From contig CM043942.1 in NCBI GenBank assembly GCA_014529385.2, positions 31,800,469 through 31,864,468 on the forward strand: a stretch of 64,000 bases of DNA, in the 5' to 3' direction. This document shows, in pieces, positions 11,432-22,673 of this stretch. This stretch comes from Adiantum capillus-veneris (lineage: Eukaryota > Streptophyta > Polypodiopsida > Polypodiales > Pteridaceae). The notes beneath the pieces are model-generated. The model saw only the letters and a program-made list of their open reading frames with translations. It did no database searches and was not told the origin of the DNA. Every line of letters starts with the position of its first letter. The first letter of the stretch is position 1. The position numbers were made by a program, and so were the translations under genes.

Positions 11432-12258
11432 TCAAAATGGGTCTTCATAAAAGACAATGTTGCTCTCGTCTTCATCCTTTTTGTCTTCTACTATGTGAGC
11501 AGATCCTCTATCAGGTCTCTTGCCTTCGTTGCTTCTGTTGTTGCTTCTACTGCTGCTTTCTCCACTTCTACTGCCTCCATTTGAGTAGCACCAAGAAGGA
11601 GGGTGTCCCTTCCTACCACATTTGTTGCAAGGTTTGTTTGTGTAGCAATCTTTCGCTACGTGTCCCATTCTTCCACATTCATAACACTTTCTTCCATTTG
11701 TCGATGTTGATGGCGAATGCCTTCCCCTTGAGGATGTTGCAATAAAAACTCCTCCTGATGAGGTTAATGAACCTCTTTGCTTTCTTTCTTCTACTTGGAC
11801 TCAGTTAATGACATCTTGAAATGGTGGCGCTGGTTCTTTTTCTTCAAGAATTGTGACTAAGTGGTCGTAAGAAGGTGGAAGTGCACTTAATAGTATGGCC
11901 ACTTTGCCATCTTCTGGTACTTCAACCTGGATGTAAGTGAGCTGTGTGACAATGCTCTTAAGCCTATTCTCTAGGCTAGCAATGTCCTCCCTTCAATCAT
12001 AGTAATTTTGTAAAGCTGCCTTTTAAGACTAACTTTGCTTCTTTTGGCCCTGGCTCCAAAATTACTTTCTAGGACATGCCAGGCATCATGTGCATGTGTA
12101 CATTCATCTATGAAGTGCACATAATTGTCATGCAAGGAGGTGATGATGATTCCTAATGTTTGTTCGTCTTTGGCCAAATTCTGTGCACTTGCTATGAGTG
12201 TAGATGCCCTAGTGTGCACTCCATCGAGTTCGGCTTGTTGCTCTAAGGCAGTGCTCAT
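11432..12258 (-). pseudogene. Element A gag with two zinc knuckles (copia type)
   Basis: The N-terminal piece (12258-11971) carries a copia-like gag core: LGIIITSLHDNYVHF, AWHVLESNFG and LKRQLYKI. The C-terminal piece has two knuckles, CYECGRMGHVAKDC and CNKCGRKGHPPSWC, a basic Ser/Arg linker, and ends VFYEDPF then stop. Between them the match continues (LLSALPPSYDHLV) across a stop. No protease, integrase or RT follows; the 3' repeat, polypurine tract and LTR come next. That layout fits a gag-only LTR element (the TR-GAG class described in plants) or an internal deletion. Confidence 0.7.
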
Positions 12259-13739
12259 GACAGACCTATTCTTCCTCCCAAGATTATGTCATTCCTAAAG
12301 AAGAGAACCTACCAGGTCTTTTGCACCCATTGCAGATTTTCTAGACAGACCTCGCATGGCAGGGAAATTTTTGAACAAATACAAAGGGTCTTCTACTACT
12401 ATTTTGCATCCACAAAACGTGTTTGTGCCAAACCCTCTAGGAAAAACTTTATTCCCGGTTTAGAGAGCTCCCCATGACACCTTCCATGCAAAGAATTTTA
12501 TGAAGTTGGCCACTTTTTTCTCCAAATGTTGGAAACTCTTCTTAGCCACCTTTCTTTTGACCAATTCACTTCCCATAATTTGATGAGCAAAGTAAACCAG
12601 TCAGATTTGCAACTTAATTTCTTTTACATGTCCAACATTTTGGGGAGTGCAAAGACTCTATCTTTGGGCCAATGCCATAACTCCAAATCGCTCAGAACCC
12701 CAGGCATTTGGGAAGATCTTCAATAGAGCAAGTGAAGCCGCTCTATTTGGAGCCATCTTTTGGCTATTTTGACAGTTTTCCCTGCTGTTTTTGAGACTCG
12801 GACCAAAAGAGCCCTTTCTGAGAGTGTGACTAGTCTTGAGTCTGCTTTAGCCTTTGGAAGATCGTTTGCGTGAGGTTTTCTTGAACTAGGATGTTCTCGA
12901 ATGTTGAGACACTTTTGGTGATACAGGTTGCTGGAGTACCCGTTTTTCGGTATCCTCATCATAGGCCATGTATCTGGACGGACATTTTTGCTTTTAATGC
13001 CAAGTTGGCAGTCCCATGACAGTTTGTTACATCAATATTATGCCCGGTGGTTACTTTGTCAGTTTATTGTGTTGATTTTGTCATGTTGGGTTTGAGAACA
13101 TGCTTCGTATATAGAGGAGACTCTCCCAAATTTTTCTTGCAAAAGTCGACCATATGCATTCATGGCACATTTGAGTGCTTCTAGCCAGTAATTCCGTCGC
13201 ATTTTGTCTTGAGTTTCTTCCCCTACTGTAGGGAAAACTCTGTCAAAATCTCCTCTCAAGCATTTTGTGCTCACTTAGGCCGCTTGTGAGTGCACTATCC
13301 CTTTTTTTCCTTGCAAACACACACACGCACATGCATATAAACACGTACATAAATAAAGATGCACATATATTTAACACACTATGCATGCTCACGCACATAC
13401 AACTGCGCGCATGCACATGCACACACAATTACATTAAATAAAAATATTATCATTCACAAGCAAACATAATAAAATTTGGTAATAAGAATAAGTTTAAAAA
13501 CGAATCATTGAGTTTTCTGATTTGGTATTGATCAATTTATACTTAAACAAAAAAAAACTTGTTACTTTGTTCATGTTTAAATTAAAACTTAGTCCGTTTA
13601 ATACGTTTGACCAATTTTAGTCCGTTTAGACCTAAACGCTTAAGTAAAAGTATTAGCATTTGCCCATTTTAATTAATTTAGAACTTGTCCCTAGCTGCAT
13701 GTTTCACTTGGCTCAAACTTAGCATTTGGCCGTTTCAAT
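12259..13739. other. Unassigned interval, possibly 5' remainder of element A
   Basis: No primer site or LTR was found here, so the 5' end of element A is missing or beyond recognition. Short open frames on both strands show no known motif. A degenerate CA/CATG-rich stretch runs at about 13313-13430. Confidence 0.35.
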
Positions 13740-13902
13740 CCGTTTAGGTCTGTTTCACTCCGTTTAGAGCTAGCCACTTAGGGTTAGTGGATTTTGGTTT
13801 AAATAGATAGTCGGTTTTGGGCGGTTAGGATAGGTTACGTAAAGCTGCTTAGGGTTAGCGGCTTAGGGTTTGATCGCTGATAGATGGACGTGTTCAAACG
13901 GT
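13740..13902. repeat. Degenerate GCTTAGGGTTAGCGG tandem repeat, left part
   Basis: This carries the same motifs as the array at 16639-17470 (CGCTTAGGGTTAGCGG, TGATAGATGG, CCGTTTAG). Element B inserted into this array. Removing B and one target copy puts the TGATAGATGG landmarks at 13879 and 16783 about 173 bases apart, close to the array period. Confidence 0.75.
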
Positions 13903-13907
13903 TATGG

Positions 13908-14227
13908 TGTTAGGAATTAGATCGTGCTAGCTATGGTGGATGAAAGAGAAACATGGTGTAAGTGTGTGAGTGTGTGTAAGCAAAGTTATCACTCAAGTGA
14001 ATTAAGTTCCAAGATAGAATTAGCTTGGACTCATAAACACAATCTTGAGTATTGACTTAGCTTAGCACAAGCTCACCATAGACAATCATGTAGTGCAAAA
14101 TGAAGTTATTGTTTATTGATTCAAGAAATGAGCTTTAAGTAGCTCTACAGCCTTGTTCCACAGTATGTGGGATAAATCCACTCTCTTCTCCTTGACTCAC
14201 ACCTTAGGACAAAGCTCACACTTTACA
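13908..14227 (-). repeat. Element B 3' LTR
   Basis: It begins TGTTAGG and ends TTTACA. The minus-strand polypurine tract CCTCAAGGGGAGGAT adjoins it at 14228-14242. Confidence 0.95.
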
Positions 14228-14269
14228 ATCCTCCCCTTGAGGTTTGGATTAAGACAAGATACTGAAGAT

Positions 14270-14450
14270 GCATGATCCACACAAGCTAACAAAATCCACA
14301 TAGGATGGTGATATCCACACAGGAAAATAAAGTCCACAAAGGATGGTGATATCCACACAGGATGGTAAAATCCACACAAGAAAAATCCACAAAGGATGGT
14401 GATGTCCACACAGGATGATAAGCTGGTATCCACACAGGAAAAAGTCCTCC
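14270..14450 (-). repeat. Element B 3' tandem repeat (ATCCACACAGGATGGT family)
   Basis: Imperfect short tandem copies equivalent to those of element A, at the same distance from the LTR. Confidence 0.85.
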
Positions 14451-14455
14451 CCTAC

Positions 14456-14940
14456 AAGTAGAGAGTCTGCATCTTCAAAATGGGTCTTCATAAAAGACAA
14501 CGCTGCTTTCGTCTTCGTCCTTTTTGTCTTCTACTATGTGAGTTGGTCCTCTATCGGGTCTTTTGCCTCTTCTGTTGTTGCTTTCAACTGCTTCATGGTC
14601 TGACTTCGTATCCTCCCCTCGAATGAGTACTTCTATCCCCCTTTTTGTGGTACAATCAGGCTTTATTCCATGTGTCATAATGACATGCAACAATATGCTA
14701 AAATATCCTATGAAAAGGTTTATGCAAAAATTACTGCTCTCTTCTATCTTGGTCATACTCCGAGAGCCCAAGCATGCAGTGTTTCTCATACACTTTGTCA
14801 CAAAATCTTCACACATGGAGAGATTTTAGCAATTTGGAGACTCTCCAATGCCAATGTCTATCCCATCACAAAAGCACATAATGTCATCCATGTAGACAAA
14901 TACAATTACATACATTGCAAGAAATTTTTGTGCTTGGCTG
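14456..14940 (-). pseudogene. Chimeric gag tail joined to a gypsy-like RT fragment
   Basis: Reading the minus strand from 14940, a YVIVFVYMDDIMCF block is followed about 70 residues later by HVIMTHGIKPD. In gypsy reverse transcriptases the YxDD box and the GHVVS-x-x-GI-x-x-D block have this order and spacing. A stop interrupts the piece near 14818. The frame then runs into the gag tail GKRPDRGPTHIVEDKKDEDE...VFYEDPF, which is almost identical to the end of element A gag. The gag-like end is secure; the RT identification is tentative. Confidence 0.5.
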
Positions 14941-15816
14941 CAAGATTTTAATTTGTACTTTGGATCTTCCCTTCAATGTGAAGCTCCTCTTCGCTATCGG
15001 TGAAGCCCCTCTTCACAGATAGGGGAAATGATTCTTTGTCTTTTTTTCTTTTGATGATCGAAAGAACTCCTTGAAGCTTGGTAATGCCGCGGTCGGTGAG
15101 AACGGCCCCTTTGGCAACCCTTGGATGCTCGATAAAATTTTGAAGTTTCACCCTCCCTTAAATTGGTTGGAAATACCTTTTGAAGCGCGATGAGATCCGC
15201 CTTTGAATGTCTTTTGGAAGGCCTTGAAAACTTTGGTTTGTTTGCCTTGGAAAAGTTTTTGAAGCTTGGCAGGGTCTTTGCTATAGTTTGGTGGGAGCAA
15301 GCCCTTAAAGGGGTCTTCGGAGGTTCGAGGCAGTTGGCCACTTAGTGGGAATAACACCTTGTAATGAGCTTGGGGATTTGGGCCTTTTGGAGGTGCTCAA
15401 AGGCTTGAGGCAAGACTGCCCGCTTAGAAATTAACTGCTCTTTGGGGGCTTGGCATAAGGCGGCAAACCAAGCAGCCGCAGGAAGGGGGGCCCCGTAGGG
15501 GCGGACCTGAAATTTCTTTTAAAAATGCTTGAGCGCGCAAGCGGCCAGTCGGCCAAGCGCGGGCCGACTGTCGGCCAATCGGACTGTTGGGCAAGCACGG
15601 GCGTGGGCGTGGACGGGCGGCCAGTGGCTACGGTCGTTCAGACCCGATTTTCGTTCAAATGCACTTGAGTGCTCCTTTCAAATCCTCCAGGGCATGTGTG
15701 GCCCCTTTGCCTTTAAAAGTGGTCAAAGGCCCCTAAAATAAAGCGTTCCCACCACGTGGGCTCACAAAGAAATGTTGATGGTGTGAAAAAGCTTGATGAG
15801 CATTAAATGAGTCAAA

Positions 15817-15847
<31 letters not shown>

Positions 15848-16298
15848 ATTAGCTATACACACACAAAGGATTAGCTATCGCAGAAAAATAGAGAATGAAG
15901 ATTTATAAGTTTGAATTTTTGTTCAAAGTGTTAGTTGACAAAATCTATCTCAAATTTTGTGTGGTTGTGCTTGATTGAAAGCTCTCGAGGCAGGCTACAC
16001 ACACACACCAATTGCAAATGCCAATTATCCTCAAATAAGGAGCACCATTGAATGCAAAATGCAAGTTCTTGATGGAAATTGAATGCAATCTAATGCTAAT
16101 TAGGCTTCCAATTAGCCAGTGAGTAGTGGCTCAAGAGTCTTTAGCTCAAGAACATGCTCATGCTAGCCAATGCAATACTAATTAGGTATGCATTATGCAA
16201 TAAAAGAGCAAATCAAATGGATTTATCTACTGATGATAGAGTAATGCTAATTGTACTAACACACAAATGCATAACAACAATCCTAGCTAGCACACCAT
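14941..16298 (-). other. Element B remaining interior and leader
   Basis: Three overlapping minus-strand stretches (15357-14948) are rich in Lys/Phe/Ser with repeated K-x-F-K-x-F patterns that I do not recognise. 15500-15740 is GC-rich with repeated GGCCAGTCGGCCAAGC motifs. 15815-15843 is a (CA)n run. From 15844 to the primer site the sequence is AT-rich leader. Confidence 0.45.
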
Positions 16299-16311
16299 GG
16301 CTTTGATACCA
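16299..16311 (-). promoter_or_regulatory. Element B primer binding site (initiator tRNA-Met type)
   Basis: The minus strand reads TGGTATCAAAGCC, two bases inside the 5' LTR. The usual plant copia site is TGGTATCAGAGC. Confidence 0.9.
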
Positions 16312-16313
16312 AA

Positions 16314-16633
16314 TGTTAGGAATTGGATCGTGCTAGCTATGGTGGATGAAAGAGAAACATGGTGCAAGTGTGGTAGTGTGTTTAAGCAAGGTTATCACTC
16401 AAGTGAATTAGGTTCCAAGATAGAATTAGCTTGGACTCATAAACACAATCTTCAGTATTGACTTAGCTTAGCACAAGCTCACCATAGACAAGCATGTAGT
16501 GCAAAATGAAGTTGTTGTTTATTGATTCAAGAAATGAGCTTTCAGTAGCTCTACAGCCTTGCTCCACAATATGTGGGATAAATCCACTCTCTTCTCCTTA
16601 ACTCACACCTTAGGACAAAGCTCACACTTTACA
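16314..16633 (-). repeat. Element B 5' LTR
   Basis: 320 bp, bounded TG...CA in plus orientation, followed by the target copy TATGG. Confidence 0.95.
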
Positions 16634-16638
16634 TATGG

Positions 16639-17470
16639 TAGGTTGTGTAAAGCCACTTAGGTTAGGCCGCTCTAAATCGGATTAGGGTAGCATTTAGTCA
16701 TTTTAATCCGCTTTAAGCTATCCGCTTAGTCTTAGCGGCTTAGGGTAAGCGGCTTGAGGTTAGTAGCTTCTGGTTTGGCAGCTAATAGATGGCCATGTTT
16801 GGATAGTTAGGATAAGCTGTGTAAAACTGCATAGATTTGGCCGCTCCAAAATGGGTTAGGGTACCATTTGGCCATTTCAATCTGCTTAGGGGAGCGGGCT
16901 AGCCGCTTAGGGTTAGCGGCTTAGTGTTTGTCCACTAATAGATGGCAGTGTTTAGACAGTTAAGGTAGGCTCTGTAAAGCCGCTTATGTTAGGCCGGTCC
17001 AAATCGAATTAGGACAATATTTAGCCATTTCAACCAGCTAAGGGCTAGCCACTTAGGGTTAGTGGCTTAGGGTAAGCGAATTTTTGTTTGGCCACTAATA
17101 GATGGCCATGTTTGGATGGTTAGGGTAGGCCATGTAAATCCGCTTCGGTTTGGCCGCTCCAAATCGGGTTAAAATAGTGTTTGGTCATTAATCCAGTCTG
17201 CTTAGGGCTAGACGCTTAGGGCTAACGTCTTTTGTTTTGGTCTCTAATAGATGGCTGTGTTTGGATGATTAGGGTAGGTTGTGTAAAGCTGCTTAGGTTT
17301 GGCTGCTCCAAATCATGTTAGAACAGTGTTTGGCTAGTTGTTTGCTTAGGGCTAGCTGCTTAGGGTTAGCGGATTTTGGTTTGGCCACTAATAGATGGTC
17401 TTGTTTGGATGGTTAGGGTATGTTGTGTAAAGCCGCTTGGGTTAAGCCACTCTAAATTGAATTAGAGCAA
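16639..17470. repeat. Degenerate ~150-bp tandem array with TTAGGG-like motifs
   Basis: The landmark TAATAGATGG recurs at 16783, 16937, 17096, 17245 and 17389 (spacings 154, 159, 149, 144). Each unit holds CGCTTAGGGTTAGCGG, a TTTGGTTTGGCC segment, GTTTGGATGGTTAGGGTAGG and CCGCTCCAAATCGGGTTAG. Copies are well diverged. The TTAGGG-like words are part of the unit and do not form a telomere repeat. Weaker traces continue to about 17930. Confidence 0.85.
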
Positions 17471-18040
17471 CATTCAGGAAATTTGTTTGACCAATAGGAG
17501 TTTTAGGATATATTGTTATGTATTAGAGTTTCTCCTTGATCTACATGCACTGTCATGTAGACGTGGATGTGTACTTATGTCACACTCGTGAATATAGGCA
17601 TTGATCGATAAAGACAAAAGTATTATCCGGTGGTCGTGATCTCCGTGCACCTCTAGACCAAGGTGTGGGAATTGAGCATGATGTCTATAGAATATGAGGT
17701 AGTTAAGTTACATTGCTATCTGATTTTGGTTTGGCTCATTAGGGCCAAATATGCAAAGAGAATGTTGGTTTGGTCGATTAGGGATAGCGGAAAATGGTTT
17801 GGCCAATTAGAATTAGCCGCGCAAAGACACTTATGCTTTGGACGATTAGGACTAGCAGCTTTTGGTTTGGCCATAATGGTTAGCTGTGTGAAGTCGTGTA
17901 TGATTGGTTGTTGGTCTGCTTAGGGCTAGCTAGTTGTTTGTTAAAATTTATTTGTTAGCTCATGGTATACACTCTAATAAACATTCAAGCCATGTGCACT
18001 CACTATTACTTGTTAATTTGTTTTCAGTGTTTTAGATTAA
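17471..18040. other. Unassigned interval with faint array traces
   Basis: Contains isolated TTTGGTTTGGCC-ATTAGGG words related to the array on its left. No gene was recognised. Confidence 0.4.
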
Positions 18041-19850
18041 TTATGGACAATAAGATGCCATGCCCTTGCATGCTATGTAAGCATCAAGTCTTTTGAAGAC
18101 AAAAGATCTGTGATCAGCATATACGCAACAACCACCTTTTTCCTGTAGAGAAGCTACAAGATTTGTTTTATCAATCTCATGGTCAAGAGAGAATAGGTTA
18201 AAAGTTAAATATCGATATCTCTCCACACAGACTCAAAAGAGGAGTCAAATATCAAATGAAAGACTACCATTGGAGTTTACCCCATCAACCATCAATGCTA
18301 ATTTTCAAAGAAGTTGAGATAGAACATATGTTGGATGTATTCTTCGACATGAACCCCATCATTGAAAACCAACGTGGAGAAAGTTCTAGTAGTCAAGGCA
18401 ACACTACCTGTCAACCTCAATCATTTTGTCCACGATGAAGGCATGAGAATGACAACGAGGAAGGAGAGATGATGAAAAGGCTTACCCGCATGCCACTTTA
18501 CAATGGTGCCAAAATTTATATTCTTCGTACAGCTTTGGCAATTCTTAACCTACAATCTATTTGTGGATGGTTCGACACAACTGTTACGGAGCATTTCTAG
18601 TAAATATATATATGTCGTACTAATTTACCTGAGAAGCCAAATTTCTTGTTTAAATTTTTTTAATGGTTTTGATAGATTGCTCAACAAGAAAATTTTGCTA
18701 GATGGAAATCACATTCTCCCTACCCAACCTACCGCTAAACAACTACTTACGAACTTGGAGATGGATTATAATAAAATCCATGTATGTTCTAATGATTGCA
18801 TACTCTTTCAAAATGAGTACAAGTATCTGGAAAAATGTCCCAAATGCGGATTAAATAGGTATCGAGAGGACACACAAGGGAAATTTTTCCTTGCAAAGAT
18901 TCTACGACACTTTCCTATCATTTTAAGGATAAAGAGTATATTCAGGTGCAAGTCTATAGCAACTTTGATGACATGCCATGAAAACACTAGATCCACAGAT
19001 GATGTGATGCAGGTGTTTGCTAATTCTCTTGCATGGAAGCACATAGAGGAACGATGGCCTACATTAAAACAAGAACCTCATTGTGCCATTTTGGTTTGGC
19101 ATTGGACGGAGTAAACCCATTTGGAATTCGGAGTTCCTCATGGAGCACATGGCTTATTTGCTTGGTGAACTATAATCTTCCACCATGGTTGGCTAACAAG
19201 AAGAGCCATCTTCTATTATTATTGATTGTTCCAAGGAAGTACAAGGTAATTTTTATCTAGCACCACTTATAGAAGCGCTTCAAATCTTGTGGACAGGGAT
19301 TGATAACATGTCTCAACCAGCTCGATCGATGGCATGCCCATGACATTCTTACGTGGACCATCCCCAATTAGCCAGGCTTTGGGAGTGTTCAGGTAAGTAC
19401 TTTGAAATACATATCTATTTGCATTATATAGCTGGTGCTAGTTCAATGCTTGATCTTTTTTTGTTCTTTCTTTCGGGTTTAAAGGTTTGAGCTAATTGGG
19501 CAACCATGCATGTCTGATATGTGATCCTCGACTTGGCTTCTATCGCTTTGATTATTTGGGCAACACAATGTACGAGGAGCATGGATAGTTTTTGCTTGAA
19601 AGTCATGAGTTGTGTGGACCAAATATATCAAACTCAACAAGAACCCATTGAAGGCAATTGATTGGAACCTAGAGATGAGCGATGAAATACTGAGATAGAT
19701 GCAGAGATGGATGGAGTCGTGGAGTTTGATGACGAAGATGAAGAAGTTCACATAGAGATAGTTGTCTTTGGTGCATCAGCTCTCATAGAAGATGAGAGAG
19801 TGACTAGTTATTTTTGTTAGGAACTCTCTTGTAATGTCTACTTTTGATCA
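18041..19850 (+). pseudogene. CACTA (En/Spm) transposase remnant, element G
   Basis: An N-terminal MDNKMPCPC segment begins the match. Further on, YNKIHVCSNDCILFQNEY with KCPKCGLNRY matches the conserved Cys-containing YEKI-x-ACPNDC block of plant CACTA transposases. FPIILRIKSIF, then WHWTE/GLALDGVNPFG, then SSWSTW and YNLPPWLANKK are the next conserved blocks of the Transposase_21 family, in the right order. Several stops and frameshifts interrupt it. The enzyme would cut and join the element ends. The left terminus was not found. Confidence 0.8.
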
Positions 19851-20149
19851 ATGGATTTTAATTATTGTCCAACAATGAATTCCTAGTTATTTGTGGTTTA
19901 TTTGTGTTTCTTGAGATGTTTATTTCTGGTTAAGTGAACCAATGTATATATGTTTTCAAATTAGTTTTTGCAACCATTACAGGTGACGAGGAGCCATACT
20001 CGCCAATTTTTAGTTTTCCAATTACTCTAGTTGGCATATCACCAAAGCAGATACGTACTTTCTTCTCATAGTTTTTCTCAAAGCAGTGTGCATACCCATA
20101 TTATTTTTGGATACCAGGTCCTTCTAGACTAGCTATAGCTACTCTGAAC

Positions 20150-20490
20150 CCTCAGAGCATCACTTCAATCACACCTCAAACCAGCATTCCAATTACATTC
20201 ACTAGTCAATCTACACTAGAGACTGCGCTTTCTTGTTCCTCTTTGAGATGACGTAGATCTCGACGTTCAGGTGGTGGCATTGTCTATTGTGGTAATGGCT
20301 CTATCGATGCATCCACACATCCAAGAGAGCATTCACCTCTCTCTTTAGTAGATAGTACACCAATGGGTACACCACATACACCTTGGGGTTCACATGAGTT
20401 TGATCCTAGCAAGGTATATAAGACCATGGATGGGGCACCAGTTATGGAAAGGTCCAAAAAGGCCATGCATCAAAGGGTTTTCTAGATTTG
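20150..20490 (+). pseudogene. Second CACTA ORF remnant, element G
   Basis: The plus-strand frame reads RRSRRSGGG, then a segment with GSIDAST and MGTPHTPWGSHEFDPSK. The same pattern (RSRRSSGGG, GSTDAST, FGTPRTPWGAHDPS) occurs in element F at about 38780-38940, downstream of its transposase. The conserved position suggests the second CACTA gene, equivalent to the DNA-binding TNPA-type protein, but I cannot assign a domain. It ends abruptly where copia C begins near 20497. Confidence 0.55.
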
Positions 20491-20496
20491 TACTTC

Positions 20497-21244
20497 TCTT
20501 TAAGTGGAAATACCCATGCATGCCTAGAGTAATCATCAGCGAAAGTCATGAAGTAAAGGTAATTGCATAAGGACGGAGTTTGCATGGGCCCACAAACATC
20601 ACTATGCACAAGCTGCAACCTACATGAAGCCTTAACTGAACCATCCTTTGGAAACTTTGAACACTGCATCTTACCCAAAATAAAACCTTCACAAACATGT
20701 TTGACAGGTGCTTCAAGAGGTGACAAAGAAGCAACCATATCAAATTTTTGTAAACGCAGCAAACTAGAAAAATTCAGATGCCCAAAACGTGCATGCCACA
20801 GTTTTGCATCTGAAATAGCCCTTGAATCTGCAACTGCATTTGCAAAATTTTGTCCACACTTGTCATACAAAGTGAGCTTATACAGCCCACGGCACAAAAG
20901 GCCAGATGCAACAATTTCATCACCAAAACTGAGATCATGACTGTACATCTGTCGTCCACAAGTTTGACTACAAGTCCAAGTCTATCAAGTGCAACTACAT
21001 ACAAAATACACTTCTTGATCCCAAGAACATAGAGTGCATCAACAAGTGTGAAAGAACTACCATTTGTAGCAGTAAGCACAATCTTTCCAACCCCCTGAAC
21101 CGGATAAGAGGCATTGTTGGCACAAGTAACCGAATTCCCATGAGGGACAGACTCAGGAGAGGTGAACGATTCTCGATGTGAGGTAATGTGCTTTGTAACA
21201 CCACTGTTGAAATACCACACATGTAAATTTGCAGCAAATGACAT
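20497..21244 (-). pseudogene. Copia C protease end, pre-integrase and integrase start
   Basis: The protease remnant shows WYFNSGVTKHITSH, where copia proteases have DSGA/C-x-x-H; the catalytic aspartate reads N here. The gag-pre-integrase block LWHARFGHLNFSSL and a CxxC-like region precede LVHSDVCGPMQTPS, the first catalytic aspartate of the integrase core, and FADDYSRHAWVFPL. Two overlapping frames are needed, so there is a frameshift near 20800-20950. Confidence 0.8.
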
Positions 21245-21327
21245 ACATGCATCATGGACATCAGGATTGTAAGTGCACTATGTACTAAAATCCCATTCTG
21301 CATCAACATCAACATCACAGTCTCCTT

Positions 21328-22310
21328 TCACAGAAGAATCAACAATGGCTGCATTTGTAGTGGAACCAACATTTGTAGTGGAACCACCCTCTTTTTTCTT
21401 AGCCTCTTTGGCTTCAACTTAGGACACTTCTTGATCAAGTGATCATTAGCTTTACAATAATGGCAACGCATCTTCTTTTTGCCCTTATAACCAGAATTTC
21501 CATACAAATTGCTGCCAGCAGAAGTATTAGGAACATAAGTTTTTCCACTCGCAACAGAACCATAAGAAGTGGCTGCATTGCTGTTACCACCCTTTCTTTG
21601 AGAAGCAATAAAATCCTGTTCAACTGCATGCTTCCTAGTCCTATTTTTCTGGAAAGTGAATCTTGCAATAGCAAAGTGCATAATGCATCAAACTTTACAA
21701 CTTCAGGATTTCCTTGGGTCATAAGTCTCCAAGTACTAGCAAAAGTTTGGTAAGAATTTGGTAAGGCATCAAGAACAGTCTGCACAAGGGAACTGTCTGA
21801 AATGGCTTCATCTGCAGAAATAAGTTGCTCATTGATATCCTTGACACCAGCAAGGAAAGTGTCCATATCATCTTTCTCATGCATAATCTTGGATTCCAGC
21901 TCTTTACGCAGCAAAGCAATTTTAGCCTCATTGCGGCTTGCATAAAGACCTACTAGAATATCCCAAGCCTGTTTTGCAGATTTCGTTGAACAAATGTGAG
22001 GAGTAATGGTGCACTTCACAAACAACGCAATCAACGCATGAGCTTGTGCATCCTTTACATCCCAACGAGCTTGTTCTGTCGTAGGAAAAACAACTCTAAT
22101 AACAGCAACCCTTGCAGCAAGACCTGCAACATCCTCAACATCATCTACATCTTCAAAACCAGGATGTAGATCAATGCCCTGCACAATATTCTAGACGCCC
22201 TTTGACACAAGAACATGTTGCATCATGTAAGCCCACATAGGGTAATTGTCTCCATCCAATCTATCCTCAGCAGCAAACATCTTGAACACGCTTGTGTTGT
22301 TGTCAGCCAT
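21328..22310 (-). pseudogene. Copia C gag
   Basis: The start is the ATG at 22310 (MADNNTSVFKMFAAEDRLDG). It continues past a stop at about 22191 into the main gag core, with AWDILVGLYASRNEAKIALL, DDMDTFLAGVKDINEQL and LDALPNSYQTF, the UBN2/copia gag pattern. The knuckle CHYCKANDHLIKKC closes it near 21470-21430. The protein packages element RNA. Confidence 0.85.
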
Positions 22311-22659
22311 GGAAAATGCCAACACCTGATGTGAAAACTGTTTAAAATGAGGAGAAATTGAGTGATACCAGCACGTGCTATATAGCACAATCCACAGCAG
22401 ACTATATGGGACCTGTTATGCAGTAATCGGCGCTGAAAAAAATTCTACACAAAATGATGAAATTGCATGTGCAGACCTGGCTGTAGTGGAAATGGAGGTC
22501 AAAATGAGCCCGAATCAGAAATCTGGGTAGACTAAGCTCTACGAGCACTCTCGAAATTTTTGTCGACCAACGAAAGCTCGCCAAAGCTCACAAAAATCAA
22601 AGAAAGTGAGCATGCGTGCGTTGGAGCTGCTGGCGACTAAGCCCGGGAGGATGCAACCT

Positions 22660-22671
22660 GCTCTGATACCA
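22660..22671 (-). promoter_or_regulatory. Copia C primer binding site
   Basis: The minus strand reads TGGTATCAGAGC next to the LTR end; this is the standard plant initiator tRNA-Met site. Confidence 0.95.
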
Positions 22672-22673
22672 AT

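Larger units (their letters stand above)
13908..16633 (-). mobile_element. Complete non-autonomous LTR retrotransposon B (gag-tail family)
   Basis: The element is 2726 bp with two 320-bp LTRs (I count about 14 differences). It has a primer site complementary to initiator tRNA-Met next to the right LTR and a polypurine tract next to the left LTR. A perfect 5-bp target duplication, TATGG, occurs at 13903-13907 and 16634-16638. It is on the minus strand. The interior keeps only the tail of gag and carries foreign sequence, so movement must have depended on proteins from another element. Confidence 0.95.

Noticed and set aside
11180-11475. Minus-strand open frames with repeated CGF/CVDI-type motifs (also 14197-14500)
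   Set aside because: They come from the short ATCCACACAGG tandem repeat in the 3' untranslated part of elements A and B.
12720-13274. Possible minus-strand genes
   Set aside because: Short open frames without a domain, and no splice or start context I can defend.
13740-17470. Telomere repeat because of many TTAGGG words
   Set aside because: The words are spaced within a ~150-bp unit and never form a run of (TTTAGGG)n.
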